Shown here in pieces: positions 1 to 8,383 of a stretch of 64,000 nucleotides of DNA. Below the pieces are notes generated by a model. The model saw only the letters and a program-made list of their open reading frames with translations. It had not been told where the DNA came from and searched no databases. This DNA comes from an uncultured Verrucomicrobiota bacterium (lineage in GTDB: Bacteria; Verrucomicrobiota; Verrucomicrobiia; Opitutales; UBA9783), in contig CABUVL010000005.1 in the NCBI GenBank assembly GCA_902495005.1, positions 38,485-102,484 of the forward strand, written 5' to 3'. The translations under genes were made by a program, and so were the position numbers. The first letter of the stretch is position 1, and every line of letters begins with the position of its first letter.

Positions 1-338
1 AGGTGTTCGGCCGTAAGGCGCCTCTTATCATTAATAATGAAATCATTCGTCAAATGCGTCCGGGCAGTGTGATAGTCGATTTGGCGGTTGAAGCGGGAGG
101 CAATACGGAAGGCTTGATCCCAGGTAAGAATTTTGTCTCCGATGGTGGAGTATGGATCTTGGGCGAAGGTTATTGGGAACGTAAGGTGGCACGCTCATCC
201 AGTCAAATGTTGTCGTCGAACCTTTACGCTTTCATTGAGCATTTTTGGTCAAAAGAATTGAATGCTTTGCAATGTGATTTAGAATCGAGTATCTTGAAAA
301 GTTGTCTGTACGCCCAAGCGGGTACGGTGCGATTTTAA
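1..338 (+). CDS. pntAA: NAD(P) transhydrogenase subunit alpha, C-terminal part (truncated by window edge)
   Basis: This is the 3' end of a gene that begins before the window; codons are in phase from base 3. The visible 111 residues match the end of the NAD(H)-binding domain of proton-translocating transhydrogenase alpha: GSVIVDLA followed by a Gly-Gly-Asn element, then a conserved stretch with SSQM and NLYAF. The enzyme exchanges hydride between NADH and NADP+ using the proton gradient. The protein stops soon after this domain, with no membrane helices. That fits the split form of the enzyme, in which the soluble alpha-1 subunit is separate from a membrane alpha-2 subunit and beta. Those partners are not downstream, so they should lie upstream or elsewhere. 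rarA starts 5 bases after the stop. Confidence 0.85.
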   Translation, partial: VFGRKAPLIINNEIIRQMRPGSVIVDLAVEAGGNTEGLIPGKNFVSDGGVWILGEGYWERKVARSSSQMLSSNLYAFIEHFWSKELNALQCDLESSILKSCLYAQAGTVRF

Positions 339-343
339 CTTTC

Positions 344-1681
344 ATGGATGATTGCCAAGCAAATTTGTTTGAGCCCACGTACGAGGGGGTGCGTAAGCCG
401 TTGGCGGAACGAATGCGGCCCAGCTGCTTGCAAGATATCATAGGCCAGCCTCATTTGACGTCCAACGAAAGCTCATTCAATCGTTGGTTGCTCAATGGGG
501 GACAAGGAAATGTTTTGCTTTACGGGCCTCCTGGCTGTGGGAAAACGAGCTTGGCGCAGGTGATGGCACAAAAATTAAATAAGTCATTACTCACCTTAAA
601 TGCAGTTTTGTCCAATGTCGGGGAGCTGAGAGAAAATTTAAAGCGCGTTGAGCGAAGCCATGGAAGTTCCATTCTGTTTATCGATGAAATCCATCGTTTT
701 AACCGTTCCCAACAAGACGCTTTATTGCCGTTTTGTGAGACGGGGCGCGTGCAATTAATCGGAGCCACCACCCGCAATCCGGCATTTTACCTTATTCCGC
801 CCTTGTTGAGCAGGAGCTACTTGTTCGAATTGAAGGCTCTGACGGCCGACGATGTCGCGACGGTTTTAATGCTGGCCTTAAAAGACCTCGATAAGGGGTT
901 GGGCGCTTTAAATATTACGGCAGAACAAAGTGCGATTGCGTGCATTGCGAATGCGACCAATGGCGATTTACGGCGTGCCCTGAATTTATTGGAATACCTG
1001 TGCCTAAGTCTACCTGTGGGAAGCTCCATGGGCGTCGATTGGGTAAAGAACGAATTGGGACATTGGAGGGAATCGTACAATGCCCGCGAGTCGGATCATT
1101 ACGATTGCATTTCGGCGTTTATTAAGAGTGTACGTGGAAGTGATCCAGATGCGGCCTTGTATTGGTTGGCCCGTATGATACAGGGCGGCGAGGATCCCCT
1201 GTACATTGCGCGGAGACTCATCATCTTGGCGTCGGAGGATGTGGGATTGGCGGATTCGCGAGGTCTCAATTTGGCGACGGCGGCTTACGCGGCGTGTGAG
1301 CACATTGGCCTCCCAGAATGTGCGTTAAATTTGTCGCACGTGACTGTGTTTTTGGCCTTGGCTCCTAAAAGTAACAGCACGTATTTGGCTTGGAATGCGG
1401 CCCGTGATTTTGTGGATCATGGCAATTTACAGGAGGTACCCGATTATTTGAAAGGAAAAGCCTTGCACGCCGAAGAGCCCTATCTTTACGCGCATGATTA
1501 CAAAGTGAATGTCACGGGGCAGGCGTATTGGGATGAATCCAAGCAGTTTTATCACTTGAAGCCCATTGGCGCTGAGCAGAATTTTTTATCCTTGTACACG
1601 TATCGGCAAAACTTGAAGAAGCATTTAAGAGAACAGAGGCCTTCGACGGATGGGGATGAGCACCCTGTGAAGGACGAATGA
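344..1681 (+). CDS. rarA: Replication-associated recombination protein A (AAA+ ATPase)
   Basis: RarA/MgsA acts at stalled replication forks and is related to clamp-loader ATPases. In the 445-residue protein the Walker A motif GPPGCGKT is at about residues 61-68 and the Walker B region with the family signature DEIHRFN at about 114-120. A sensor-1-type GATTRNP segment follows, and the C-terminal half matches the RarA tetramerisation region, which contains ASEDVG and PEC. The length is normal for the family. I chose the ATG at 344 because the open frame upstream (TTG at 302) overlaps the pntAA end and adds residues not expected in RarA. It is probably co-transcribed with pntAA, and a hairpin with a T-run lies 66 bases past the stop. 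Confidence 0.93.
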   Translation: MDDCQANLFEPTYEGVRKPLAERMRPSCLQDIIGQPHLTSNESSFNRWLLNGGQGNVLLYGPPGCGKTSLAQVMAQKLNKSLLTLNAVLSNVGELRENLKRVERSHGSSILFIDEIHRFNRSQQDALLPFCETGRVQLIGATTRNPAFYLIPPLLSRSYLFELKALTADDVATVLMLALKDLDKGLGALNITAEQSAIACIANATNGDLRRALNLLEYLCLSLPVGSSMGVDWVKNELGHWRESYNARESDHYDCISAFIKSVRGSDPDAALYWLARMIQGGEDPLYIARRLIILASEDVGLADSRGLNLATAAYAACEHIGLPECALNLSHVTVFLALAPKSNSTYLAWNAARDFVDHGNLQEVPDYLKGKALHAEEPYLYAHDYKVNVTGQAYWDESKQFYHLKPIGAEQNFLSLYTYRQNLKKHLREQRPSTDGDEHPVKDE

Positions 1682-1746
1682 GGCTTTTTATTGGAGTCGG
1701 TGCCTCGTTTGTAACCGTGTGTGCTTTGGAAATAAAGTAAAATTTG

Positions 1747-1767
1747 AGGCCCAGCTGAGCCTTTTTT
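1747..1767 (+). terminator. Rho-independent terminator after rarA, possibly bidirectional
   Basis: A short hairpin pairs AGGC with GCCT around a palindromic CAGCTG core and is followed directly by six T residues on the + strand. It lies between the convergent rarA and the hydrolase gene at 1769-2389, and so may serve both strands. Confidence 0.55.
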
Positions 1768-1768
1768 G

Positions 1769-2389
1769 CTAGATCGATGAGGAATCAGTTCGCACCATAA
1801 GGTTGTTGGCTTTTTCAACCCCTATGCGTGTGGGCAAGCCGTGTCCGGGATAGACACGCGTATGATCGGGTAATTTATACAAGGTATGTTGAATGGAGTC
1901 CTTGAGTTGATTTATATTAGCTCCGGGGAGATCCGTTCGGCCAATGGTCTTGTAAAATAAGCTGTCCCCCACAAAAACACATTGCATGGATTCAATGTAC
2001 AGAGCAATTTGACCGGCGGTATGCCCAGGCGTGTGCAGCGTTTGAATGTGCAGTGATCCACAATCGACGAAATCTTTGACGTACGTGTCGGGTGTAAATG
2101 TTTCAACAAGAGGAAACAGGCTAACTTGATTGGACCACCACATCGCATCCGATGGATGTGCGTAAATGTGAGCATTTAATTCGCGTTGAAACTTGGCGGC
2201 ATCGCTGATATGATCCCAGTGCCCGTGAGTTAAAAAAAGATGGATGTCTCGCTTGGCAACTTGATCTTTTAAGCCTTCAAAACTGCCGGGGGCCGCGTCA
2301 ATGATGACACTTATATTTTCTTCGATGGAAGTTAAAACGTACACGCACGTTTTGTAAGGTCCAAACACATGACAATCCAGGGAGAACAT
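1769..2389 (-). CDS. MBL-fold (glyoxalase II-like) metallo-hydrolase
   Basis: This 206-residue protein has the metallo-beta-lactamase fold signature THGHWDH at about residues 54-60, which supplies the first zinc ligands. It also has the later HTPGHTAGQ, GDSLF and YPGHG motifs of the GloB-like subfamily. Such proteins hydrolyse thioesters such as S-lactoylglutathione, or act as related hydrolases; the exact substrate cannot be told. I chose the ATG at 2389 because it lies one base after the stop of the upstream gene, and the upstream open frame has no family similarity. The tight spacing implies a two-gene operon with the Minf_1886 protein at 2391-2747. Confidence 0.85.
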   Translation of the reverse strand: MFSLDCHVFGPYKTCVYVLTSIEENISVIIDAAPGSFEGLKDQVAKRDIHLFLTHGHWDHISDAAKFQRELNAHIYAHPSDAMWWSNQVSLFPLVETFTPDTYVKDFVDCGSLHIQTLHTPGHTAGQIALYIESMQCVFVGDSLFYKTIGRTDLPGANINQLKDSIQHTLYKLPDHTRVYPGHGLPTRIGVEKANNLMVRTDSSSI

Positions 2390-2390
2390 T

Positions 2391-2747
2391 TTACAAGCTC
2401 GTTTTAAAATCAAATTGGTATTTTGTAAAATCGTCGAAATCGTCAGAGTCGTTACGACGTAAAACTTGAAATTCAACGAGATGACGTACAATTTGTCCGA
2501 CATCTTTGCATTGATAGAGACCCCAGGATTGCAGGACATCGAGGGCCATGCAACCAAAGGATTCCTGGGCAAAATCTTTAAATCCTTGAAGAAGATCTTT
2601 GGCGGAAATGTGTTGCGTCGGACTTACCTGCAAACGTTTTCCGGTAAAGCCCAGTGCATTGTAAACAAAGAGGTAGGCGCCGCGCTTGTAAGTGGGATAT
2701 TTACTCCTTATGTTATCAATGACCGAAAGCAATTGAGGATTTTGCAT
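2391..2747 (-). CDS. Minf_1886 family protein (conserved, unknown function)
   Basis: This 118-residue protein matches my recollection of the Minf_1886 family, which is widespread in Verrucomicrobia, Planctomycetes and relatives. It has an N-terminal helix with YKRGAYLFVYNAL, then HISAKDLLQG, a central GCMALDVLQSWG, and an end rich in Asp and Phe (DDFDDFTKYQFDF). No catalytic residues are known to me and the function is unknown. It is the first gene of an operon with the MBL-fold hydrolase. Its presence is one of the pointers to the PVC superphylum. Confidence 0.75.
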   Translation of the reverse strand: MQNPQLLSVIDNIRSKYPTYKRGAYLFVYNALGFTGKRLQVSPTQHISAKDLLQGFKDFAQESFGCMALDVLQSWGLYQCKDVGQIVRHLVEFQVLRRNDSDDFDDFTKYQFDFKTSL

Positions 2748-2893
2748 ATTACCCTAACTAACTTATTTATAATGCTTAAGGCAAGATTAATTGCATTAAA
2801 TGGTCACCGGTGTGAAGACGTTAGCGTCTGCCTGTAAGCCGAAGGTCATAGCGTCGTCCCACTTACCATAATTGACTGCTAATCAAAAGATTT

Positions 2894-4603
2894 ATGAATA
2901 AAAAGCTTGCGTTATGCTTGAGGGACGGTATCATAAGTACATGGACATTAACGGCTCAACGGCTCAACGGCTCAACGGCTATAATAAGGCATAATGCCCT
3001 TTTAGGCTCTCTTTTATTTTATTTGTTTGGATGGATTTCCAGCTACGCTTATACGCCTCCGTTTAAGTATAACACATTTTCCTTACTTAATACAACCTAC
3101 ATTCGTGATGGCACTACGTGGCGAGACTCCTTTTATTCAGCTTTAGGAAGTTGGGAGAAGTGCTTTCAAAGTTATCGACCCGGTTTTATGCTTGATTCTG
3201 ATGGCACTTTATATGCCGTGTACTCAGATTGGGCAGGTGGTTTTGGAGGTAAAACTTATTATGTTATGAAACGAGGAGTCCCTAAGGAAGTCGGTGGTTA
3301 TAATAGTAGCACTGATGTTTGCTCGGGTTTTTATTTTGATGTCGATGAACTGCTAGGTTGTAAGGGTACTTGGACTACTGAAGTGAATTTTCGGAATGAC
3401 ACCGAGAAACAAAATTTTCAAAATTGCGCCTGGTTGACTTTAACGCCGCAGATTGCTCAACCTAGTGGTTCATCCTCTTATATACACACTATGATTTATA
3501 TTTTGCCTCGCTGTTATTGGGATGCATCTAGTAGCGAAACCAAGGGACGTTTCTTATGGTGCAGAATTAATAAAAGTAATATGACCATTCAATGGTCGGA
3601 AAGTTTTACTGAAGAGAAATATGGAAATGCAATGTCTTTCGGTGGCTTTCCAAAAATTGGGACAGTGAACAGTAGGCCTTCTCATTTAGCTTATTTGAAT
3701 GGAAATCAACTCGATTGGTATTGGATAAATATGCAAGGCAATTACAATATGTTGTGTAGAGGACGGATTAACGTTGCGGCGAGTCAGACAGCCTTTGTTG
3801 AAAGTTTTAAGACCTTACATGGTCAGGATGAAAACTGTTCTTTGGAGAAAGTAATGAAGGTTGATGGCCAAGTTTACCTTCTCGTAATTAGCTTAATTTG
3901 GGGTACAGATCGACAGTTGTTTATCTATAAAATAAATTCAGCAGGAAGTTTTGAATCTTCTTTTGGTAGTGAGTATTTCCTCGACTGTAGCCAAAAAAGA
4001 GAATTCGGAAGTGGATGCCCTTTACAGGTAGGTGCATCATCTATTTACCATGCGGATATGAATATAGTTGATGGGATTTATTTGGTGATGAAATTCGAAT
4101 ATGGTGATGACATTAATCTTTATCACCTTGGGACTTCTAAGTCTTATTGGAATGCCAATTACTTATCATGGAGTATAAATAGATTGGTATTACTTATAAG
4201 TTCAAATGATGGTACAAATAGTGACAATTGGTATGTACACCCTGAAAATATCATTTATGTAACAAATGAAATTGTATGTTCAGACGCATTGTGTAAAAAT
4301 ACACACAAGTTTGTAGTTTACAAAGATTACATTATCTACGCGTACTGTTATCCCGGTAAATCTAAACAACTTATTTTGGGAGCGGCGAGGTATTATATCG
4401 ATAAAGATAAGCATCTTCATTTGATGACAAAGACGGAATTTCGAGACAAGGATGGCAACAGCTTTGGAACATTGACGAATTGTGATAGACTCGTTTTTAT
4501 GGATATTAAGAATGGTCACTTGTGGCTTGCGTGGATGGCAAGCTATCTGGAAGTGTATTATATGTACGTCAACGCCCAAGATGTTATCGACGCAAGTGTG
4601 TAA
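2894..4603 (+). CDS. Large exported protein of unknown family, with 5' octanucleotide repeat (paralogue A)
   Basis: I do not recognise the family. The 569-residue protein has an unusually long hydrophilic N-terminus, then a hydrophobic export segment at about residues 36-53, then a YTPPF sequence that is also found straight after the signal peptide of the paralogue at 36741-38381. The two proteins align along their length: RPGFMLDSDGTLYAV, PENIIYV, IIYAYCYPG, QLILGAARYYID and a near-identical C-terminus with NGHLWLAWM. Tyr, Trp and Cys are frequent and repeated short strands are suggested, so a beta-propeller-like fold is possible but unproven. An 8-base repeat at 2950-2980 encodes residues about 20-29. 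Gain or loss of one unit puts a stop codon before the export segment. An ATG at 2941 in another frame would become productive after gain of one unit. Codon use is more AT-rich than in the housekeeping genes. No clear Shine-Dalgarno sequence is seen. Confidence 0.8.
   Translation: MNKKLALCLRDGIISTWTLTAQRLNGSTAIIRHNALLGSLLFYLFGWISSYAYTPPFKYNTFSLLNTTYIRDGTTWRDSFYSALGSWEKCFQSYRPGFMLDSDGTLYAVYSDWAGGFGGKTYYVMKRGVPKEVGGYNSSTDVCSGFYFDVDELLGCKGTWTTEVNFRNDTEKQNFQNCAWLTLTPQIAQPSGSSSYIHTMIYILPRCYWDASSSETKGRFLWCRINKSNMTIQWSESFTEEKYGNAMSFGGFPKIGTVNSRPSHLAYLNGNQLDWYWINMQGNYNMLCRGRINVAASQTAFVESFKTLHGQDENCSLEKVMKVDGQVYLLVISLIWGTDRQLFIYKINSAGSFESSFGSEYFLDCSQKREFGSGCPLQVGASSIYHADMNIVDGIYLVMKFEYGDDINLYHLGTSKSYWNANYLSWSINRLVLLISSNDGTNSDNWYVHPENIIYVTNEIVCSDALCKNTHKFVVYKDYIIYAYCYPGKSKQLILGAARYYIDKDKHLHLMTKTEFRDKDGNSFGTLTNCDRLVFMDIKNGHLWLAWMASYLEVYYMYVNAQDVIDASV
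2950..2980 (+). repeat. Octanucleotide tandem repeat, (AACGGCTC) x 3.9
   Basis: Three full copies and seven bases of a fourth copy of AACGGCTC lie inside the 5' coding part of the exported protein gene. Since 8 is not a multiple of 3, any single-unit change alters the frame. I checked both shifted readings from ATG 2894: each meets a TAA within a few codons after the tract. Confidence 0.9.
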
Positions 4604-4842
4604 AGGAAATGCCCGGCATTGAAATCTAGGCTGCATATTGGGCATCTTCTGCAGTAGAGGGAGATGTAAAAGATCATTATATTTTCGGTATATAAGGTGC
4701 TGTAAGTGAGTGAATTTAGGTTGTACTCCTAGCGAATCATGATCTGGTAAAAATTCGGCGGCCCATTTGTTGTGGATTTTCTCAGATGTCATGAACCAAA
4801 AATATAATCAAATGCGAAGGCCCATGGATGTAAAACTTTAAA

Positions 4843-5076
4843 TCATAATGCAAGATTGGGAAATTGCTCTTGTTGAATATCTTGTTCATCAATTGATTGA
4901 TGAGCTAATAAGTGGGTATGAGTGGAGCTTGGAAACACAGTCACGCCTAGTTGGGAGAGGTGATGAAAACGTAGCTCTCTTTTGGTTATCAATGAATCTT
5001 TTGCATTTTCTGTTGTTAAGGAATTGAGCAATGTGGAAAATGTTTTCGCACTTCTGCCTTCATTATTGAAAGACAT
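4843..5076 (-). CDS. Doubtful small hypothetical protein
   Basis: This is an open frame of 77 codons with an ATG start just downstream of the hairpin that follows the lipase-like gene. The product is hydrophilic, has no recognised domain and has no clear ribosome binding site. It may be chance; I list it only because it fills an otherwise empty region. Confidence 0.2.
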   Translation of the reverse strand: MSFNNEGRSAKTFSTLLNSLTTENAKDSLITKRELRFHHLSQLGVTVFPSSTHTHLLAHQSIDEQDIQQEQFPNLAL

Positions 5077-5087
5077 GTCAACAATAG

Positions 5088-5126
5088 ACGACGGTATGAC
5101 CAGGGTCAGGGTTATACCGTCGTTTT
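5088..5126 (-). terminator. Strong hairpin, likely terminator of the lipase-like gene
   Basis: ACGACGGTAT (5088-5097) pairs perfectly with ATACCGTCGT (5114-5123), and four further pairs extend the stem inwards. The stem of about 14 bp has an 8-base loop. It lies 15-50 bases after the stop of the gene at 5141-6994. A short T-run flanks the + strand side, so either strand could be served. Confidence 0.5.
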
Positions 5127-5140
5127 AGTGAATAAGAATG

Positions 5141-6994
5141 CTATTGGTTGATAAAATATTCTTTCTTTGTGTAATAAGTGTCGGCCCGTTCAACACAGGT
5201 TTGCAGATCGTAAGATGGGAGATTTACTTGAAAAAATGAGTCCAACTCAGCCTTTTCTTTTCCATCTTTACCTAAATAAAGGTTGACTGCATAGCTGCCG
5301 AAGTGTTGGGAGGAAACAAATGGAATCAGGCCTCCACTGCTTTTAATAGCCTTTATCAAATATTTTGTGGCTTTAAGTGAGTGATAACGCATTTTTGTTT
5401 CCTTGAAGAACTTGCTTTGTCGGTGTGCATAAAAATATTCTTCTTGTGCTTGAGTTAAGAGCTGATTGATACGTCCGGAAAGTTTACTGTCGTTCAGTAA
5501 TTGTTGAAAAGTGGAACGCTCTCTATTTAATTGCTTAAGGTAGGCCTCCTTATTCTCCACGACATATTGCCCCTTGTTAACGTCACTGATAAAGTTATCA
5601 ATCGTGTTTATGTTCAATGCGTAATATTTTCGCAAGAGGTCGACCGTATCTTCAAAGGCCCAATGGGTTAATGTTTCATAACCGTAATCGCAATTACAAA
5701 TTAACTTGGCGATGTTGATGTAAGCTTTGTCAAAAAACGTGGCAACGCCATTGACGATAATTTTTGCAATCTTCAGAAAGACAATTTTGCTTGGATCTTT
5801 TTCAATGTTGTGCCCGAGAGGTAAGTTGGTGACAATGTCCATAACGCTGCTGTACCCGAGCATATTGTTTACGCCGATGACATTTTCATACACTTCCCGC
5901 GTGTACGTATTTCCCCACGCCCGTGTGGGTGAAAAAAAGATACCGTAGGTCAAGTTGAAGATTTTGTTGTCAAAATTTGGACCGTACAAGTATTCGCCGA
6001 TTTGAGTCGTTATGTCGGCAATTGTTATTTGGGCTATGCCGCCGCCTTGGCTGTGTCCCGTGCAATACACTTGAAAGGTACACTTGCGTGCATTATCAAC
6101 AAAGTCTTTCAATGCTTGGCCGCTTAAAGCTTGCACTCCTTTAGACTGCTCGGAAAGAATTTTGAAAGAATCTTGCTTTAATTCTTTGATGAGTAATTTT
6201 TGTATTTTTCTGTGGAGAGAGGGGCGAAAAGATAAAAATTTATTACAATACCCCTGATGAAAACAAAGCGCTTCCTTGCCTTCAGATAAAAATTTATTGG
6301 GGATGCCAAGCTCGCTGGCTTGAATGCTCTTGTGGGCGCCATCAAAGTTACTGAACCAACTGGCACCGGCATTGCCTTGCAAGGGTTGAAATTTTTCACC
6401 TTGTGAACCTCGTAATGTGACAAAAATGTCAATGTGCTTCCAACCATTGGCTTCGGGGGTTATTTTATAAGCTAAAAAGCCAGGGTAATCAATTTCAGTG
6501 TTTTTCCCTGCCCCTTGTTGTCCTACGAAGGGGGACATTGATATAATCCCCGTGTTCTTTAACCATTCTGTTTCCGGAGAAGTCCTTCCGTCGATATCCC
6601 CGAGCTCGTTGTACGTGTATTGTCCTGCACTGGTCCGTTTTGTATTGGCGTAAGCGTTGGCATTTAAATAGGCCAAAACAAAACATTTATCCGCTGTTAA
6701 TTCAGAATTTACAATGCGTTTTCCCGTTTCTTGACGGATCAGCGGCTTTGTTGATGTTAACGCCGATTTCTGCAGAATGAATGCAGACGTCCCATCTAGG
6801 CTTTCATTAAACGACGCGTTTTCTACTTTGGTGGGCTGATCGGCAAATAATTTGTCAGGGGTGTCGTCGAAAAATACGTCTTGAGCGTCCCATGGGGTTT
6901 CAGTTGCCAGTATTGTCTCATTTGGGAAGGCAAGGTTTATGAGCACAAGGGCGGTACTTAATTTTGTCAGCTTTTTATGAAATACTTTCATCAT
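5141..6994 (-). CDS. Secreted lipase-like alpha/beta hydrolase (class 3 lipase family)
   Basis: The 617-residue protein starts with a typical signal peptide: KKLTK, then a hydrophobic stretch, with cleavage probably after ILA at about residue 30. The central part fits the class 3 lipase fold, with a strand ending in VTLRGSQG near 190-200 and the nucleophile elbow GHSQGG at 313-318, where Ser315 would be catalytic. About 300 residues follow, including a mostly helical charged segment. The Asp and His of the triad cannot be fixed by eye. Length and export suggest a protein acting outside the cell or in the envelope, perhaps on host lipids, but the substrate is unknown. It stands alone, with a strong hairpin behind it. 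Two adjacent ATG codons could start it. Confidence 0.72.
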   Translation of the reverse strand: MMKVFHKKLTKLSTALVLINLAFPNETILATETPWDAQDVFFDDTPDKLFADQPTKVENASFNESLDGTSAFILQKSALTSTKPLIRQETGKRIVNSELTADKCFVLAYLNANAYANTKRTSAGQYTYNELGDIDGRTSPETEWLKNTGIISMSPFVGQQGAGKNTEIDYPGFLAYKITPEANGWKHIDIFVTLRGSQGEKFQPLQGNAGASWFSNFDGAHKSIQASELGIPNKFLSEGKEALCFHQGYCNKFLSFRPSLHRKIQKLLIKELKQDSFKILSEQSKGVQALSGQALKDFVDNARKCTFQVYCTGHSQGGGIAQITIADITTQIGEYLYGPNFDNKIFNLTYGIFFSPTRAWGNTYTREVYENVIGVNNMLGYSSVMDIVTNLPLGHNIEKDPSKIVFLKIAKIIVNGVATFFDKAYINIAKLICNCDYGYETLTHWAFEDTVDLLRKYYALNINTIDNFISDVNKGQYVVENKEAYLKQLNRERSTFQQLLNDSKLSGRINQLLTQAQEEYFYAHRQSKFFKETKMRYHSLKATKYLIKAIKSSGGLIPFVSSQHFGSYAVNLYLGKDGKEKAELDSFFQVNLPSYDLQTCVERADTYYTKKEYFINQ

Positions 6995-7096
6995 TGATCA
7001 CGATCGTTTAAGAATAACAAATATATGAGCATAATTCATGCCAACTGATGGAAGTGAAAAAATGTTTAAGCTTTACATCGAATCTTGATCCGTGCA

Positions 7097-8011
7097 ATGC
7101 TAGCCAAGACGATGCATACGACAGATTATTTGCTTATAGATGGCACAAATTTAGCTTTTCGTTGTTTTTATGGCGTCAAGCAATTATCCAGTGACGACGT
7201 TCCGATAAACGCAATTTATGGTTTTGTAAATGCGCTGTGGGCCTTGGAGAAATTAGTAAAATTTAAGGACTGGTGGGTGTTTTTTGACTGCAGCCGGTCG
7301 GCTCGTAGAACGCAAATTTTCCCCTTGTACAAGGCCAATCGCGCTGAAACGCCTGCATTGTTTAAACCGCAGTTACCTTACATTAAGCAGATCGTGAGCT
7401 GCTTGGGGGGACATTGTGTGGAAAAAATGGGAGTGGAAGCCGATGATTTATTGGGGGCATTGGCGAAAAAAATTGTATCTTGCCAGTCGAACGCAATCAT
7501 CGTCAGTGCGGACAAGGATCTCATGCAATGTGTGAACGTAAACGTGAGCCAATTAATCCCAGCACAGCAATCGTGGCAACTGTTGGATGTGAAAGGGGTC
7601 CATGCCAAACTGGGCCTTTGGCCGAACCAAGTGGTCGAATATTTGGCACTTATGGGCGACACGGTTGATAATTTTGAGGGGCTTCACGGGGTTGGGCCTA
7701 AAACCGCCGCTCGTTGGTTGCAGACCTATCAGTCCATCGAAGGCATATGGGCCCATCGAGAGGTAATTCAGCCGGTGAGATTTCGGACCATTTTGGAGCA
7801 GAATCAGGCGCTTATTTCACGAAATTTACAATTGGCACAATTGGATTGTTCTGAAGAACTTGTGGCTGAGTACGATCTTTCTTCGCGTGTTATGACAGAT
7901 TTTGACGCATTGGCCGACATCTTTCAATCATTACATTTGAATAGCCTTATAAAGCGAATGCAGGGAAGACAGACGTCTGTGGAGGCACAAGGTGAGTTCT
8001 CTTTTGATTAA
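7097..8011 (+). CDS. Stand-alone 5'-3' exonuclease (PolA N-terminal / flap nuclease type)
   Basis: The protein of about 304 residues matches the 5' nuclease domain of DNA polymerase I without the polymerase. It has LLIDGTNLAFRCFYG near the start, the acidic cluster GVEADDLLGALA, SADKDLMQC, the helix-hairpin-helix ending in a GDTVDN metal site, and GVGPKTAARWL. These enzymes remove RNA primers and flaps during replication and repair. Starts at TTG 7085, ATG 7097 and ATG 7112 are all in frame. I give 7097, but 7112 would put the first strand at a more usual distance from the N-terminus. Whether a full PolA exists elsewhere cannot be seen. Confidence 0.85.
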   Translation: MLAKTMHTTDYLLIDGTNLAFRCFYGVKQLSSDDVPINAIYGFVNALWALEKLVKFKDWWVFFDCSRSARRTQIFPLYKANRAETPALFKPQLPYIKQIVSCLGGHCVEKMGVEADDLLGALAKKIVSCQSNAIIVSADKDLMQCVNVNVSQLIPAQQSWQLLDVKGVHAKLGLWPNQVVEYLALMGDTVDNFEGLHGVGPKTAARWLQTYQSIEGIWAHREVIQPVRFRTILEQNQALISRNLQLAQLDCSEELVAEYDLSSRVMTDFDALADIFQSLHLNSLIKRMQGRQTSVEAQGEFSFD

Positions 8012-8383
8012 ATGCGCTCGTTCATTGGAAGTTGATCGATTTTGCGCCTTGAATTTAGCGGTTTCTGCCCTTTATTTATATGGGGGGTGCAAACGGATCT
8101 TTCTGCCCACCTTATGAGGCATGTGTTGTTATCTTGGGCAAAATAGTTTGTACCCTTAAAAATAATTATTCCGAATATGGAGCGGGTGAGTTACTCGCTG
8201 GTTAGATTGTACTTATATGTACAGTCGTGTGCCTCGTGTGTCTGGTGAAATTAAACGACTGTATATTAAGACATTATATGGTTTTGCAGGAGCCCGAGAT
8301 TTTCATACCTTGGAAGCACAGAATGGAAGTTCAATTGAGTGAAAAAATATCGGTTACGTTGATTTAAATGTATTTTGTCCATT
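8012..8383. other. Intergenic, nothing recognised
   Basis: This is 372 bases between the convergent exonuclease and PBP2 genes. Only overlapping short open frames without similarity are present. I see no tRNA, no riboswitch and no convincing terminator. Confidence 0.4.

Larger units (their letters stand above)
4604..5140. other. Intergenic stretch between convergent genes
   Basis: The convergent genes at 2894-4603 (+) and 5141-6994 (-) leave this AT-rich stretch between them. It holds one doubtful small reading frame on the minus strand (4843-5076) and one strong hairpin (5088-5126). I see no tRNA, no promoter and no other gene. Confidence 0.5.

Noticed and set aside
2466..2837. Open frame of 123 codons on the + strand
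   Set aside because: It is antisense to the Minf_1886 gene and has no protein-like motifs of its own.
4280..4792. Open frame of 170 codons on the minus strand
   Set aside because: It mostly mirrors the conserved 3' end of the exported protein gene; the same mirror frame appears in the paralogue at 38199-38474, so it is a shadow of that conserved sequence.
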